A stretch of 64,000 nt of DNA from Neodiprion pinetum (Eukaryota > Arthropoda > Insecta > Hymenoptera > Diprionidae), in assembly GCF_021155775.2 (NCBI RefSeq), contig NC_060237.1, positions 10,627,832 to 10,691,831 of the forward strand, given 5' to 3'. The notes under the pieces are model-generated. The model was given only the letters and a program-made list of their open reading frames with translations, ran no database searches and was not told the DNA's origin. Of this stretch, positions 12,194-24,871 are shown piece after piece. The translations under genes were made by a program, and so were the position numbers. Each line of letters begins with the position of its first letter. Position 1 is the stretch's first letter.

Positions 12194-13932
12194 TGTCTCT
12201 ATTCAACTCTATGCAGGTTATTCGTCGATTTTATCCAATTTCTGTTTTTTTTTTTTAATTCTTCTCCGATGCTTTCTCCTCCTTGCGTACGCAGGTACAC
12301 AAGGAACCGTAACAATTGTTGTACGGCACAACGTTTTCGTTATGAAATGAATGTCGTACATATTTACGCGGTACTCGGGCGCACGAGAGATTCGTTGCAA
12401 CAGGTTGCAGGTGCGACATGTGTAACACACGCGTCGACGCCGAGGATATTTCCTCGAAATTTCGTAATCCCCCGTTTAAAGCTTATCATCGTCGCGCGGC
12501 TCTGCTTTCTATAAGTATACGGTATGTTGGTTTGAAAATTCAAATGATCAATTTGAATATTGTAATATCAAATTAATGCTGGAAATTCGACTCGCTAATG
12601 GGGCTGAAATTTCGTCTAGACCTCGTAAAACGAGCGAGATCGTTTTAGGCATAACTTGGGCCCTTCCCCTCGTACCCCTCTCCATATTCCTATCCGCCAC
12701 CGCCGAGCCCGATCCGTTTTCTGTTTTTTCCCCGCGGACCAAAACTCAAACCCGCGCGCTCTTTTATTTCTACAAGGTTGGTCCCACCGCGTGTGCGCGC
12801 GCGCGCTTCTTTTTTCTTTGACATAATTTAAAATTTATGAGTTCGAGAATCGGTTATGTGCGGTGTGCCACTCTCCTCCGGGCTCGCGGCTCCCTCTCAC
12901 TCTCTCTCGCTCTCTCGCGCAGCGACTCGGAAGACCCGAAAGGCCCAAAAGGCCCGAGAGAGGCCCCGCGTCATTCCACCGAGCATGCAGCCCCGGTGCA
13001 CCACAAATTCTTCCTTCAAGCTCGTTTCGCATCCAGATTTAAATATTAAAATTAGCCGGTTTTAATACTCGGACCGCTTTTACCCCGTCCGTAGACAGTA
13101 CGGGCCGCAATGCCCGTTCGCCGTATAACAACGCCTCTTTCACCGACGAAAAAATCATCCACCTTCCGGCAGCGGATCTTTCGGAAGGCAGTGATTTTCC
13201 GACACGCCTTTCGATCGGTAAATTCGCCCTTGTCTCCCTCCGGGACGGAGAAAATAAATTCACCTTCGCTGTTCCCACAGCGATAAGTTGAAACGGTAAA
13301 CAAGCTCGTACAATTTCCCCCCACAAAACTGTGCAAACTACCTTGATTTTTGCAATTTTACAAAATCCGAGTTGTTCCAGGTGTGCGATAAAGATGGAAC
13401 GACTTCTCTGCTGTTTTTGGTTATAAAATTAGTGCACGTTCTAGGATGTCATCGTTCAACGTTGTTTCGGAAGTTGATAAGACGGCGAATGAAATCCGAT
13501 GCCGCAGAGCGTGGGTATAAAAGCGAATCGAGAACAGGCGAAGCCAGAATTTGGTGCGTGATACAAACACGTATGCGACACGGTCACCAATGCGTGTATA
13601 TATGAAGCTTATTAATATTGGTATTGCACATTGGACGACCGATAAAACTGGTTTTCGCATACCTTTTCACGTGCCTCGTGTTCCTCCTTCGAGTGTTCGA
13701 GCAGCAGAGGATCCACCCGCACCGGGCGGAATTTAAAAAACCATAAAACAAACCCGCGACGATTGTTTAAGTACAGGTGAATGAACGAAAACGGTGGAAG
13801 ATAGGGAAATGAGGGGAAAAACGGAAGAAAAATCGTAAGAATGTGAGAGAATTGAGCCGTCGAACCCGGCACCGCAGCATCCAAGAACCGCGGGTTGACT
13901 GCACCACAAAAAATGTCATCACCGGCACAAAG

Positions 13933-13966
<34 letters not shown>

Positions 13967-16275
13967 GGATAGAAGAGAAAAAAAAGGCATTCGTTGCTCA
14001 TCAATTATTTATCCTTATTTTTTCCATCGTATTACACTCGCTCCACCAATGCGACATTTTTGACGGACTTGAATATGCGCGGATACGCGAGATATTGCGG
14101 CTATTTTACCTCCAAACGCGTTATCAGATCGTGCAGCCGAAGTGATCGCGGAAGGATATGGGTATTTCCACGGTTGGAGAAAACAAGCGTATGAGAATAT
14201 ATTACAAAGTGGAAAAAAAAAAGAGGAAATCTCTGTTGGGGGAGGGGGATGGAGGGGGACGGCTAGAAAAACAAAATACGACGTAGGCCGTGGCCCTGGG
14301 TACCCAGATACATAATTTCGCGGCTGATTTCATATTTCATCAATAATTACTTGTTTCTCGTTTGAGGATTTAAAGGCGTCACTTTCGGAAATAAGAGGTT
14401 ACCGGCTCGCTTGGCTAGGCTCGCACGACTAGCTCGCCTCCAATAAATCAAAATATCAAGTCAGGCACGACTGGAAGGCCTTATATACCTCACAGCAGTG
14501 CCTGAGCCGTACATACACCTATGTACCTGTACAAGTATGTACGATACATCGGAACCAAGCCGCGTACGGACCATTAACAAGTTACAGAAGAATGCTGATA
14601 CGGTTAAGCTTCTGCTGTCCCGATGAATCGTTTCGTGGCATCGACTGTACCTGCACCAGCCATGTGGCTTCGAGTAAGATTCGATCTCTCGCTCTCTTTC
14701 TTTTCAGTTTTTCCTCGACTCACCCACACCCTGCCCCTCGCTGCAACTTAGGAACGTCAAGTGGCCAGCAATGTTGTCTTTTTTTTTTTTTTTTTCAACT
14801 TCTCTTCTCTGTATCCTTCGGCTATACATACCGAAAACACTTTTTTTCTACAGTCTGGCCACTTGAGTCGAAGAGATAAAAAAAAAGAAACAAAAAAAAA
14901 AACATTTTCCCGTCACTTTTTCCTCCGTTATTAGAGACTTTTACAGAATTTTTCTGATGTTTCTTTCACTCGTCTACGCGAAGAAAAAAAATTCAGATCC
15001 ATCGACTGGAATTTGCTTCCTTCCATGCATTAAAGAACAAATGTTCAGTTCGAGGAGGAAGAAAAAAAAAAAAAAAAAGACAAGCTAAAATAACGAATAG
15101 TTTCGGAGATGAGGAAGTGGAAAAATAAAAGTATATACAGCGAACTCGCAAGTCGAATAATTTCCGTCAGCGCAACTCGGGCTTAAGAACACCGCGGGTG
15201 CAGTGAGTATGGAATACTCGCATACGTTTATAGGCGTAAGAAATTCCGAGGTTAAATAGCGTTAGCAGCCGTAGTAACGAAAGAATCGAAACGGCATTTC
15301 TTTTCCGAAGGAGATGAGAGGCCAGCTTGACCATACGCACGGGTACGCGTACCACGATGGGCGTGCTGTACGTAGGCATATAAAAGTGTGGGCAAGCCAT
15401 CGGACGAATAATACGGCTGCGTGTATGGGTTTACGCTTTATGCCTATATCTATATACAACTGATGGATCGGTCCATGATTAATTTGACGAGTAGTCTTTC
15501 TGGTTCTCGGAGACTGACGTCTACGACTGTACCTCCTAATGGGCAGCCGTACGGTTCGAGCTGCCTATCGCCCTCTCAAAGTTCAATAACTCAAAACGGA
15601 ATTGTTTGAAAAGTTAATCGGCATAAGCACGGCGATCGGTGCCTTACGGAGAGGGGGCAAAACTTGACACGGAATATGTACGAAATAACTCTCCTGCCCG
15701 TGGAACGTGTCGAGGAAAATATGCAGCCTTGTCCGTCGCGTATTTATCGACGTATTATTATTCCTCTTGCTTCTTCATCGATCGACATCAATGTTTTTGT
15801 TTTTTTGTTTTTAATTTTCCCCTCGGCACGTTATTCGCGCGCATATCGCGCGACGCAGAGGCGATTTGAACGGGAAGTAAGGGATTAGTTCGGGTTAGGA
15901 CAGAGACCAGCTGTGGAATTCCCCCATGAACCGTGAATACGGATGATACGTTTGTACGCATGCATTGTACGGATCTCGCAACGCACGCGTACATATAGGT
16001 GCTGAAACGAAAACAGAATTGAGCCGAGTTCCGGCTGCCTCTGGAGCCGTACGTACGAGCGTGCGTGGCAACGTTACACTAAAATTAAATAAATAATCGA
16101 AAAAGTTGTACAGAAATCTGTTAAGATTTGAAAGGCTACCACTAAAAGGACTCCATTGAATTCTAAATTTAAACGAATGTCCGAGTGTCAGCTAGTTGAC
16201 AGGCAAAATAAACAAGATGCCGAGAAAAAACGTGCACGTTTCCATCTCACTCCCGGTATTCCTCGCGCTCACGCT

Positions 16276-16287
16276 CTCTCTCTCCCC

Positions 16288-16318
<31 letters not shown>

Positions 16319-16332
16319 TCTATCTCTATTCT
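16276..16332. repeat. (CT)n microsatellite grading into CTATCT
   Basis: A tract of CT dinucleotides with CTCCAT/CTATCT interruptions at the right side. Intronic to castor. Confidence 0.9.
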
Positions 16333-19050
16333 CTCTGTTACTCTATCGTCCTTCTCGGGCTGGTTCACACACGTTAAAGTTGCGTGCATGGCGAAAAGCT
16401 GTGATATAGAAATGGAGAGAGGAAGAAAACCGGGAAAAAGTTTGTCGAGAAGAAAGAGGCAGGAATGAAAAAATTGAAAATAATAAAAGAGGAGACGACA
16501 ACGGCGAGATATTCCGACAGTCGGAGGCAGCGTTGATGCGCGCGAGGCGGATGAAAGTATCTCTTGTAAGACGGGTGTTCCCTATTCTCGTTCTAAGCAA
16601 CGTCGCCGTCTTCGTCGTCTCGTCGTCGTAGCGCGTTAGCCGAACGATTCGTCTGCGTTGGTCATTATTCGAGAGGTTTGAACAAAAAGTGGGATTCTCA
16701 CAGGCGTTTAGACAATCAAGAGAAGAAGAAGAAGAAGGAGGAGGAGGAGGTAGAACGAGCCGGAGGCTCCCGCTAGCGCCGAGTTAATTAAGAAGCAAAA
16801 AGCACATATAGTGGCCAATTGGCTCGAGAATAGTCGTCAGTGACGTAAACCGTCAGCCGATGAAGTCAAGTTTCAAGAAACTCGGATGGAGACTCTGCGA
16901 AAATCGCCAGAGACCAAGTAGTTATAATCTCGAGTAAATTGTTTCCGGAAAAATTGATTTCGCGCAGCGAAGCGTTTACGCAAACGGAAAATAACTCGTA
17001 TATCCGTTTATCGCTATCCCTGCGAGTTAAATTACAACTTAAAGTGTACACAATTATATATCGCAACGGATATACGCGCACGCATGTGCGAGTTTTAGCT
17101 TATTGAAATCATCTAAGAACATACGGCACATGTGCAGGGAAAGAGCCGAGCCCAGGCCACTGGCAGCAGCTCGTCATTTCTGTTCAGCCAAGAGTCGTAA
17201 AATGTGTTTCATAAAACATTCTACGATCTCATCATACCTTTTGCTGCCGCTGATGCTACCGCTGCCTGCTGCAGACGTTCCCAACCGTATATACCATTGC
17301 GAACTACTACTACTACTACTACTACGCAACTACTGCTGCCAGCCACACATACGTACATGTATACGTATAGGCGTCATCATCGCCAAATCATCGTTCGAAT
17401 TTTACGAAAAGGCGTCAACCGTTTAAATAGTCGCCGAATCATTAATTAACAGAGTCGAATTTCTCGTATCCTTGAACTGTGCGACAATCTTTTTATACCG
17501 CGTCTTAAATCATTTTTTGACGATTGTTGTTTTATTTTTCGTACGAACTGAAATATTTATTCTCGTTTTGTAACGACTATCGTTGAAGAATGATGTTCGT
17601 CTTAGTTGGTCGGGTGGTAGATATTGCCCGCTTTGGAGTTTCACGTTTTCCTACGTTTTTTTTTGAGAAAAAACAAAAATCTATTCATCACTGCGCTCGC
17701 AGCGGCGAATATTTCACGCTCGATTCGCCCCGGTGGAATTGGTGTGAAAAAAAGTGAAAATAAGCAGCGGAAAAAATAAAAAAAAAAAAACAAACAAACA
17801 ACAGCACGTGAAATCCTCAATGTCTTCTTGGTCACCCAAATATTGTACTCTACGCCCGATGCATATCAAACAGTAAAAACATGTTCGAGTATCTCAGAGT
17901 GCGTTACTTTGAATTATCGCAAAATTTCGAATAATCGCGTGCGAAATTCGACAGGAGATTGCGACAAATATTCAACATCGTACACGCTACCCTGCAACGC
18001 TGGAATAAAACTAGAAAATTATACTCTCCAATTTCAGATAGCGATCAAGGTATAAAAAAATGAGTAAAAATAAACAGATTGCCGATTACCGTGTGTAACT
18101 CTATAAATCATGGGAAATCAGATACCCACAGCTGTCAGTCAGTCGGTCGGTCGGTCGTCGCGGAGCCCGATGATTGGCCGTTTATACAAGCATAACCATT
18201 TTCATTGGGTGTATTTTTTTATTTGATTATTTATTTATTTTTTTTTTATTCCTCGTTTCCATCCTCCTCTCTGCTCATAAGTTATAACTACAAATTAATT
18301 TCAACGCGTGAGATATTTTCTAATACACGGTAACGTTCTCCGTAAGTCCGTTAGGTAGCGCCGATGGCGTTGAGCAGCGCGGTGTGAGAATAAATCAAAA
18401 TTCGTATTGGGTGTTTTGGTGAGGACATGCGATAATAAAGGGGGGGAAGGGATTAAAACGCGTAACGCAGCTACAGGCTGGAGGAAAAAGGTAACTATCC
18501 GTAGGAAACGAGCGACGGACAAGCAATCGTCGTGACATCCAGCTCTCGAGGCCCAGATTGTAATTTTTAACATCGACTGTACGGTCTTGCAGAGAGAACA
18601 GAATGTGGCACTTACATATTGCTCTGGTGCGGGGCTGCCCTCACATGTGCGGCACGTACGTGAATATATGATGGCTCGCAAGATGGCCGACTTATAACTC
18701 ATAAAGTTCGTCCGCGTAGGTACGACCACACATGTATAATGTATAATATAAATGTACGTACGGCGTACATCGTACACGCTGCGTCGTCGCGCACCTACTC
18801 AAGTACGCGCTCACCCACTTCGCGCTCAGCGTGCACGCCTGATAATCGCCGCGCGACGATTCCGCCTATCGATGCGCCTCGGGATCCACCGCGTCGATTA
18901 GACGTAATAATTTGTATCGGCCCGTCGTCTCGCCCTCTCCGCCTCCCCCGAATCGTCGACTTGTCGTGGGCCGGCAGTCGCACGCTAATGCGACTCGTTG
19001 CTCGTGAGACACACCGCGAGCATGGGGAACGATCACACGCGTGTAACACT

Positions 19051-19445
19051 AGTCCTTGACTATTTTCATTTTTTACCAAAATCGAAAAATATACTTCTAG
19101 GTACAAAATGAAAATTAGTCTCGTAGCTGTTACCGGAAAGTCCAGTATCCGTTGCTGTTCTTTCTCATTACGATCACCGTTGCTAGATTTTCTTATGACT
19201 GTTGCGAAAATTTAACGCTCGTGCAAGAATAAATTGACGTTAAAGCCTCGTTTAACTAAAAAAGTAGAGTAAACCGAACAAACTGATATTGCGTTGCGAT
19301 TACCGAAAAAGGATCGACAATGGCGCAAATTGGTTGGGCGTATCTCGTTTTTCGTAATCCCAACAGTATTAAAACAGTTTTTTTAACGGTACCTGTTTTG
19401 CCGAATTTTTCTACTTACTATGACAAATGAAATTTTTCTCAGCGA
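19051..19445 (+). repeat. Dispersed repeat copy A (about 395 bp)
   Basis: This copy is in direct orientation with 58437-58798. Shared blocks include ATATACTTCTAGGTACAAAA, TTCTTTCTCATTACGAT, GTTGCGAAAATTTAACGC, AATAAATTGACGTTA, TGATATTGCGTTGC and AACAGTTTTTTTAACG. Copy A carries an extra segment of about 40-60 bp (near 19308-19365). No TIRs, poly-A tail or ORF are evident, so it could be a transposon fragment or an old duplication. It lies inside the castor 20.8-kb intron. Confidence 0.85.
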
Positions 19446-20068
19446 ACGTCGTAGCCACGATACTCCCGCCGGCCGGCTCCGAGACAAATCCTTCCATGCC
19501 AATTATCGCCCCCCACCTGCGACCCTTCGTACATTTTATTGTAGGCGATATACGTGTCGCAACTGCATCCGCAGACTGGACCGATATCTGGTATACCGAC
19601 TCTCGAAGTTTACGGGCACTTTCGGATGGTGGGATTAACGAAGCGAAGCGTAGGCGGAAAGGTCAACTTCTCAGAAATTAAAATTGACATTTCTTTTTTA
19701 TCGTTCTTTTTTCTTTTTTTCTTTTTTTTTTTTACTTCTTTACTCACGTGTCTAATTCGTCGTTTTCGCTGTCGTAGTGCCGCGTGCAACGTTAGAGACG
19801 GATTGCGATGTATCGTTGAATTGAACGATGATGGAATCAACGAATTTCAGAATTAATTGGAGTTTGTTGTAACTCTGAAATAATCGATTAATCGATTTTC
19901 TCAGCGGGTTGATTATGGAGTGGGAAGTTATTTACACCGCTGAGCAATGAGTAGCAAAACGTCGAATCCACGACAACTTGTGACTCATCCCGCAAGGGCT
20001 GATGGGTGAGGTGTCGCACGAAAACGCAATTTCCAATTCACCGCATTTGATAGAGTATAAGCAAACAC

Positions 20069-20784
20069 AGCCACTCAACTACCAAGGCGCCGTAGCAAAA
20101 ATCGTGAAATTGCGTCAGAAAGTAATTCAATGTTTTTGGGTTTCTTAGGTGATTATTTACTTTTGGAAGCATGTGTATCAAGTATTTTTGGGGCCAAGGA
20201 ATCCGATTGTGACCATAAAAAGTTGTATTTTTTGCGCATTCATACAGTTTTGATTCTTCAAATTTCACAAGTTTTTGATCATTTTCTTTTTTTTTTTGGG
20301 ATGCATTTTTCTTTTGAAAGACACTGAATAATACTGTTTTTGAGTCCAAATGCGCAATTTCGCAAATTATCGAGTCAATGTGAGTTATTATACGGTACAA
20401 CTATTACTTGTATTAAAAAAATGACTCGGTAATTCTTGAGATCGCGTATTTGAACTCAAAAATATTATTATTCAATGTTTTTCAAAAGAAAAATTCATCA
20501 CCGAGAATGAAAATGATAGCTTGTTCTACGACGCCATTTGAGAAAGTGATAAAAACATTCGTCAACCTCGTGGTCTGTACAAATGCGCGAAAGAACGAAC
20601 TTTTTATTGTCATAACCGGATTCCTTGACATCGAAAATACTTAAAACCCATGCTTTCAAAGGAATATATATTCACCCGAGACACCGAAAACATTTAATTA
20701 CTTTGCGACGCCATTCCGCGATTTTTTTCAATTACGGCACGGACGCGCTTTACGCCGCTGTGACGCCTAGGCAGTTGAGTGGCT
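20069..20784. mobile_element. Foldback element: 311/364-bp inverted arms around a 41-bp loop
   Basis: The left arm (20069-20379) and right arm (20421-20784) are inverted copies over nearly their whole length. The outer tips are AGCCACTCAACT and its complement. Inside, matching blocks appear in order: an AAAGTAATTNAATG block, a GTATTTTNGGNNNCAAGGAATCCG block, AAAAGTTNNNTTTTTNGCGCATT, TTTTTCTTTTGAAANACA(C/T)TGAATAAT, TTTTTGAGTNCAAAT, and ATTANCGAGTCA near the loop. Identity looks like roughly two thirds or better by eye, with some indels. There is no ORF or confident target duplication. It is a large-hairpin MITE or foldback transposon inside the 20.8-kb castor intron. Confidence 0.85.
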
Positions 20785-21854
20785 AATGAATCACAAGACG
20801 ATTATAACTGTTTTCGAATCGCCGGATATCGTAATGCGTCACGTACAGAAGAAGACCGAGAATTTTGCAACAAAAATTTTCCCTTCTGAAGGAAAGAGTT
20901 CGGAGAAGGAGGCAGGAAAGTGCGTGCGACACGAGTTGCCAAAGTGTAAAGACAGGCTGCTGTAACATTTGAGTATGCAATAACTCTTCGCGATGATCCT
21001 GTGACTGTAATTGAAAAACCACCTTCGAAATCACTGACTGCGATACCGCCACGTGTGCGGAGTTGAGCGCAAACCGTGTGACCGTTGAGACAGAATACGG
21101 TATGGTTTTGGGAACTAGACGATAAAAGCAGGTTATTTGTGCTCGGAGGCGAAGACCGAGCGTGGATTATCGGATTGTAGATACAGCGAGTGCGGGCGTT
21201 TGAGATCGGTAGCAAACAGCGCGGCACGAGCGGCACGGTCATCTCCTTTTCGTAACCAATTCGAGAAAATTAGTGGCGTTAAATTGAAATTGTCGTGACC
21301 GAGTGTTGCGGCTGTTGCGGAGAGCGGAGAAGGGCGTTGCTGCAGAGCGGAAAGAAAAAGTGTATAAAAAGTATGAGACGAGGGGAAAGAAGGAACGCGG
21401 GGAGCAGCGCGTCAGAGAAATCGCGTGAAAAGTGGTCAACGAGTAAAACGCTCGCGCCTTTGTCGATTTTCTCTATCCGGCTCTCTTCCTTCTTTTTATC
21501 CCTCTTCTTTAGTTTATCACACTTTAAGAAAACACCCACTCCACTTCAAAGAGCCTACGCTTCGCTTACTCACGCGGGGTTGGTGTATGCGTGCGCGAGT
21601 GCGTGCATGGCGTGTCGGAGAGGCGACGCACCTCACGCCGACATATTTCGTGCACGACAGAAAGCACAACGCCCAGGCATGTAGCGCGCGGCGAAGCAGC
21701 GGCATCAGCACCACCGGGTCCGAAGAAAACTAGAAAACATCTGAACGTCGTATTTCTGTAAACCCCATTAATCATTCTGGCTCGGATAAAGCCAGAAAGG
21801 ATGGAAGGAGACGAACGAATGGACGGACAGCCGGACAGATAGACCCCCGCTTAT

Positions 21855-21878
21855 GGGGGGGGGGGGGGGGGGGGGGGG
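21855..21878. repeat. G24 homopolymer
   Basis: 24 consecutive G bases on the plus strand, within a castor intron. Such runs can form G-quadruplexes. The exact length is liable to sequencing error. Confidence 0.85.
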
Positions 21879-23311
21879 AGGGCACGACCGCCTCTGGTCG
21901 GGAACCCGAGGAATCATTTTTTATTTTTCGAATTTCGTCGGGACGCGTACCCATTGTCAGTGAGGAGGCATCTCGCCCCTCTACGCCAAACGACCGCAAG
22001 ATTCATTAACTGATAGTGTTGTGTTATTTTTTATCTTACCATACATTTTATTTCACTTTTCGTTTTACTTCATTGGTTCGTGTTACGGTTTTTTTTTTTT
22101 TTTGTTTTTTTTTTATTTTTGTTTTTTGTTCTTTTTATACCATTTCTTCTTCTTTCACTACCGACGATTTTTAAAATGATATCCTCCGACCCGCCAGTTG
22201 CCGAGAAGAAGCCCACCCGTTGAGCACTGAGAACTGGGAACTCGAAATCGAGTCCGTTCGGTATTCAACCAACGAATTGGACGGGTTTCCTTACCGACTT
22301 CAAAGGGTTGGAAGCTCCGCAAGGCCGAATGAAAACGATTGACGCGAACGAATTGATCGAAATCTGAATACGTTAGGAACCTCTTATCGTTGCGATAGAT
22401 CCTAGCATGGGATTAGACTTGAAGAAAGACGAAAAATGTTGCGCTCGCATCATTTAACGAGGAAGAATTCAGATATATGCAGGAATCATAAGTATACCTA
22501 AGTGTAAGCTTGAAAATCACAGACTATACGGGACAGGGACAGGAGAACTTCGTTTATTTGCGTTCGATGCATTCGCATTTCGCGCAAGGAATGCCACGCA
22601 AAGCTTCGCTAAATTCCTTTATAATAAGAGGTAAATTAATTATTCAACTTTACGGAAAATCCAACCAATTTACAATTTTATACCGAGGACTAAGATTGTT
22701 TTGTCGTCAAAATGACAATTTTTCTTTCGAACTCTCCAACAAACTTGCGAATCTTTTCTTTTTGGTCGGTTTAAAAATTTGAATTTTGTATCGAATCTTG
22801 GATTTCGGTAGCTCGTAAAAATTGTTCACGGAAAGATTTGCACTACTGATTGTATCGAAAGTAGCCGTAACTGTGATACTAAATTTGATAAAAGGTTAGC
22901 CACGCAATGATAGTCGGTAATAAATTGTTCAAGGGTTCAAGTGGGCGTTGAAAACGGAAACGTTATAAAAGAGTTAGAAAAAAAAAAAAAAATGATACAT
23001 ATCATGCGGTAAAACTCGGCCGCGCCAAATGAGTAAATTATCTTTCATCTCGATTTCCCGTAAATCATAGACACGGCATTTGTTCGAAAATGACGAATGA
23101 AAAATAACGCCCATTCCTGCGCTACGGCCATTCGCCGCGTTTTAAAATTGCGTAACAAAAAGAAAGACGGAATTTTCGATCCTGCTCTCACGATACGTCG
23201 AAAAATGAAAAATCTCCGACTTGATCCGTCGCAGCGCGGTAACGATAATGAAAAACCAAAATGAAACAAACACACATCCCGACACGGTGGGAAAGGAAAG
23301 CTTTTACTCAC

Positions 23312-23591
23312 CCTGGGTATGGCTGGCCGGAGGATTGAGAAAAGTGGGCGGAAGCTGCCTCGTGACTGACTTGGCGAGCTCTCCGCCGAGGCCGTAGATC
23401 GCGAGGAGTTCCTGCATCGTCGACTCGGCGTACTCCCTCATCCCCTGGGTCGGTACCCTCTCCTCGGTCCCGGGTCGCTCGTCGTCGAATTGGCCGCCGT
23501 TTTCGTCGAGCCGTCCCCCCGCGACCTCGGGGTCGAGTGGTACGCCACTGCCGCCGCTTTTCTCCGACGAATCCGAGGTAGGACTCCTTAC
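23312..23591 (-). CDS. cas: castor coding exon 3 (residues 175-268): conserved YAxSTMxELL motif
   Basis: The acceptor GTCCTGCAG ends at 23592 and the donor is CAGG/GTGAGT at 23311. The frame enters in phase 0 and leaves in phase 1, matching both neighbours. A Ser/Gly/Asp/Glu-rich linker (175-222) precedes REYAESTMQELLAIYGL at 226-242, followed by GGELAKSVTRQLPP. From memory, the vertebrate CASZ1 N-terminus has a DYAASTMTEFLGMFG segment followed by an ELARKI-like helix. The order and spacing agree, and this is the best evidence for the family assignment. The function of the segment is not known to me; it looks like a short helical protein-interaction motif. The exon is separated from exon 2 by a 344-bp intron and from the next exon by 20.8 kb. 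Confidence 0.8.
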
Positions 23592-23935
23592 CTGCAGGAC
23601 ACGCAATCCAACTTCCTATTCATCCATCGCGCATACAAACGCTAACCAAGAAACAAAGCAACAAGAATAATACATTCGCAGCGCAAACCGCATCTTCGAT
23701 ACCCTTGGAGGTTCGATCAGAGCTTTCGCGCAATCGCCGACAAATGATTGGCGTCAGAGCGAGCGGGCGATTAAAAATTTTTCACGTTCAACTGCCTCGC
23801 TCGCTGCGAACGCGTCTTCGTTTTCACAGTCGATCATTCGAAAGGAAAGTGTGAGCAGCAACGCGAGTTCCCTACCGAAGCGCAAAGGAGATAACAGCGA
23901 ACCCTTGGGAGTAGTCTGAAGGTGGTAAGTCTTAC

Positions 23936-24426
23936 CTCGCGACTCGGGGAGTAGAGCTTCTGGGACCTGAGTTGTTCCAGGATGAACTTGTGCCTCATCG
24001 AGTCGCTGCTGTCGTCGTCAGCCTCGGAAGAGGCAGGCCGGGTCGTAACCGAGAGATCCATCGGACTGGCCTCGTTGTTGTTCAAGCCCTGCTTCACCCT
24101 CTCGTCCGTCGGAAGTTTGACCCGCTGTTCGTCGACCGGTAGCATTTTCTTTCTCTCGTACTCGAGTATCTCGACCGCGTTGTCGTTCGAGTTATTGTCA
24201 ATCTGGTTGTCCTCCTCGTCGATGTACCTGTCGACCTCCTCGCGATCAGACTCGTCCGAGACCTCGGCCATCCGGCTGCTAATTGGTTTAAAATTCTTCC
24301 TTTTGTTCCTAGGCTTTTGACCCGACGATATCTGGATCGGCGTTTGCGACTCGAACTGAGAGTCAGAGTCCTGATCGGCGGTGCGAGCCGTTGCGTAATT
24401 GTAAACGGAGTCGGACAGCATCTCCG
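23936..24426 (-). CDS. cas: castor coding exon 2 (residues 11-174): corepressor-motif, acidic N-terminal region
   Basis: The acceptor CTAATCTAG ends at 24427 and the donor GAG/GTAAGA starts at 23935, so the exon leaves in phase 0. It encodes a disordered, charged region. Residues 50-58 (RNKRKNFKP) are basic and resemble the RRKQxxP-type NuRD-recruiting N-termini of several repressor zinc-finger proteins; they may also be a nuclear localisation signal. Residues 65-87 are an acidic stretch (SDESDREEVDRYIDEED). Residues 132-136 are PMDLS, a canonical PxDLS CtBP-binding motif. Residues 154-168 (MRHKFILEQLRSQKL) could form a short amphipathic helix. Known: vertebrate CASZ1 represses transcription partly through NuRD. 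Inferred: this exon carries the corepressor contacts. No zinc finger is present. Confidence 0.8.
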
Positions 24427-24840
24427 CTAGATTAGGGAGGCAAGAAACGCGAGCCGTGAGTGATGGCTGGATGAATCCAAATCTATTTTCACGCTGCGTC
24501 ATAACTTTGCCGAAAATCAAGAAAATTGTACGTCGTTACCGTTCGGACCAGTGAAACAAGTATGGAAACCGGTAAAAACGATTGCATGGAACTGAACGAG
24601 AAGCCGTCCTTTAATTGAACGACCAAGTCGTTGGAAGGTTGCGATTGGATCGTTGGGCCAATTCAAATTATGGATATCTCCGTAGGTCCGTAACTTAAGC
24701 CACTGGCGTAAGAATCGTGGAAATTTTGATGAAACGTGCGTTCGGTAGAGGAATATTTGAAATTCGGTCAAGGTTAGATTTGAATAAAAAAAAAACAACT
24801 AATTTTTCATCGGATATTAATAAAATCTGTAGCGACTTAC

Positions 24841-24871
24841 TGGGGCCATACGGACTGGTGACAGCTGACAT
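24841..24871 (-). CDS. cas: castor coding exon 1 (initiator exon, 10 codons plus 1 nt)
   Basis: This short first coding segment reads MSAVTSPYGP and ends with one base (A) before the donor GTAAGT at 24840. That base joins CG at the start of the next exon to form a Thr codon. The start at 24871 is preferred because the same frame meets a stop codon (TGA) 30 bp upstream inside the exon. It also lies just after a strong acceptor (pyrimidine-rich tract ending TTTTAG at 24909), so the first 37 bases of the exon are 5' UTR. The alternative start is Met13 in the next exon. The phase match to that exon and the near-consensus donor argue that this exon is genuine although it is tiny. Confidence 0.72.

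Larger units (their letters stand above)
2483..23311 (-). other. 20.8-kb castor intron between exons 3 and 4
   Basis: Bounded by donor GTGAGT at 23311 and acceptor ATCAACAG ending at 2483, with phase 1 on both sides. It contains microsatellites, homopolymers, repeat copy A and the foldback element. Two protein-like but broken stretches (about 3960-4400 and 5826-6075) are discussed under findings. No additional exon with phase-compatible splice sites was convincing. Intron size and position are compatible with a regulatory (enhancer-bearing) intron, but no enhancer can be proven from sequence alone. Confidence 0.65.

Noticed and set aside
23834..24520. Start of castor at the first Met of the unspliced open frame (24520)
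   Set aside because: A good acceptor at 24427 cuts this frame, and an upstream exon with ATG and matching phase exists at 24871-24841.
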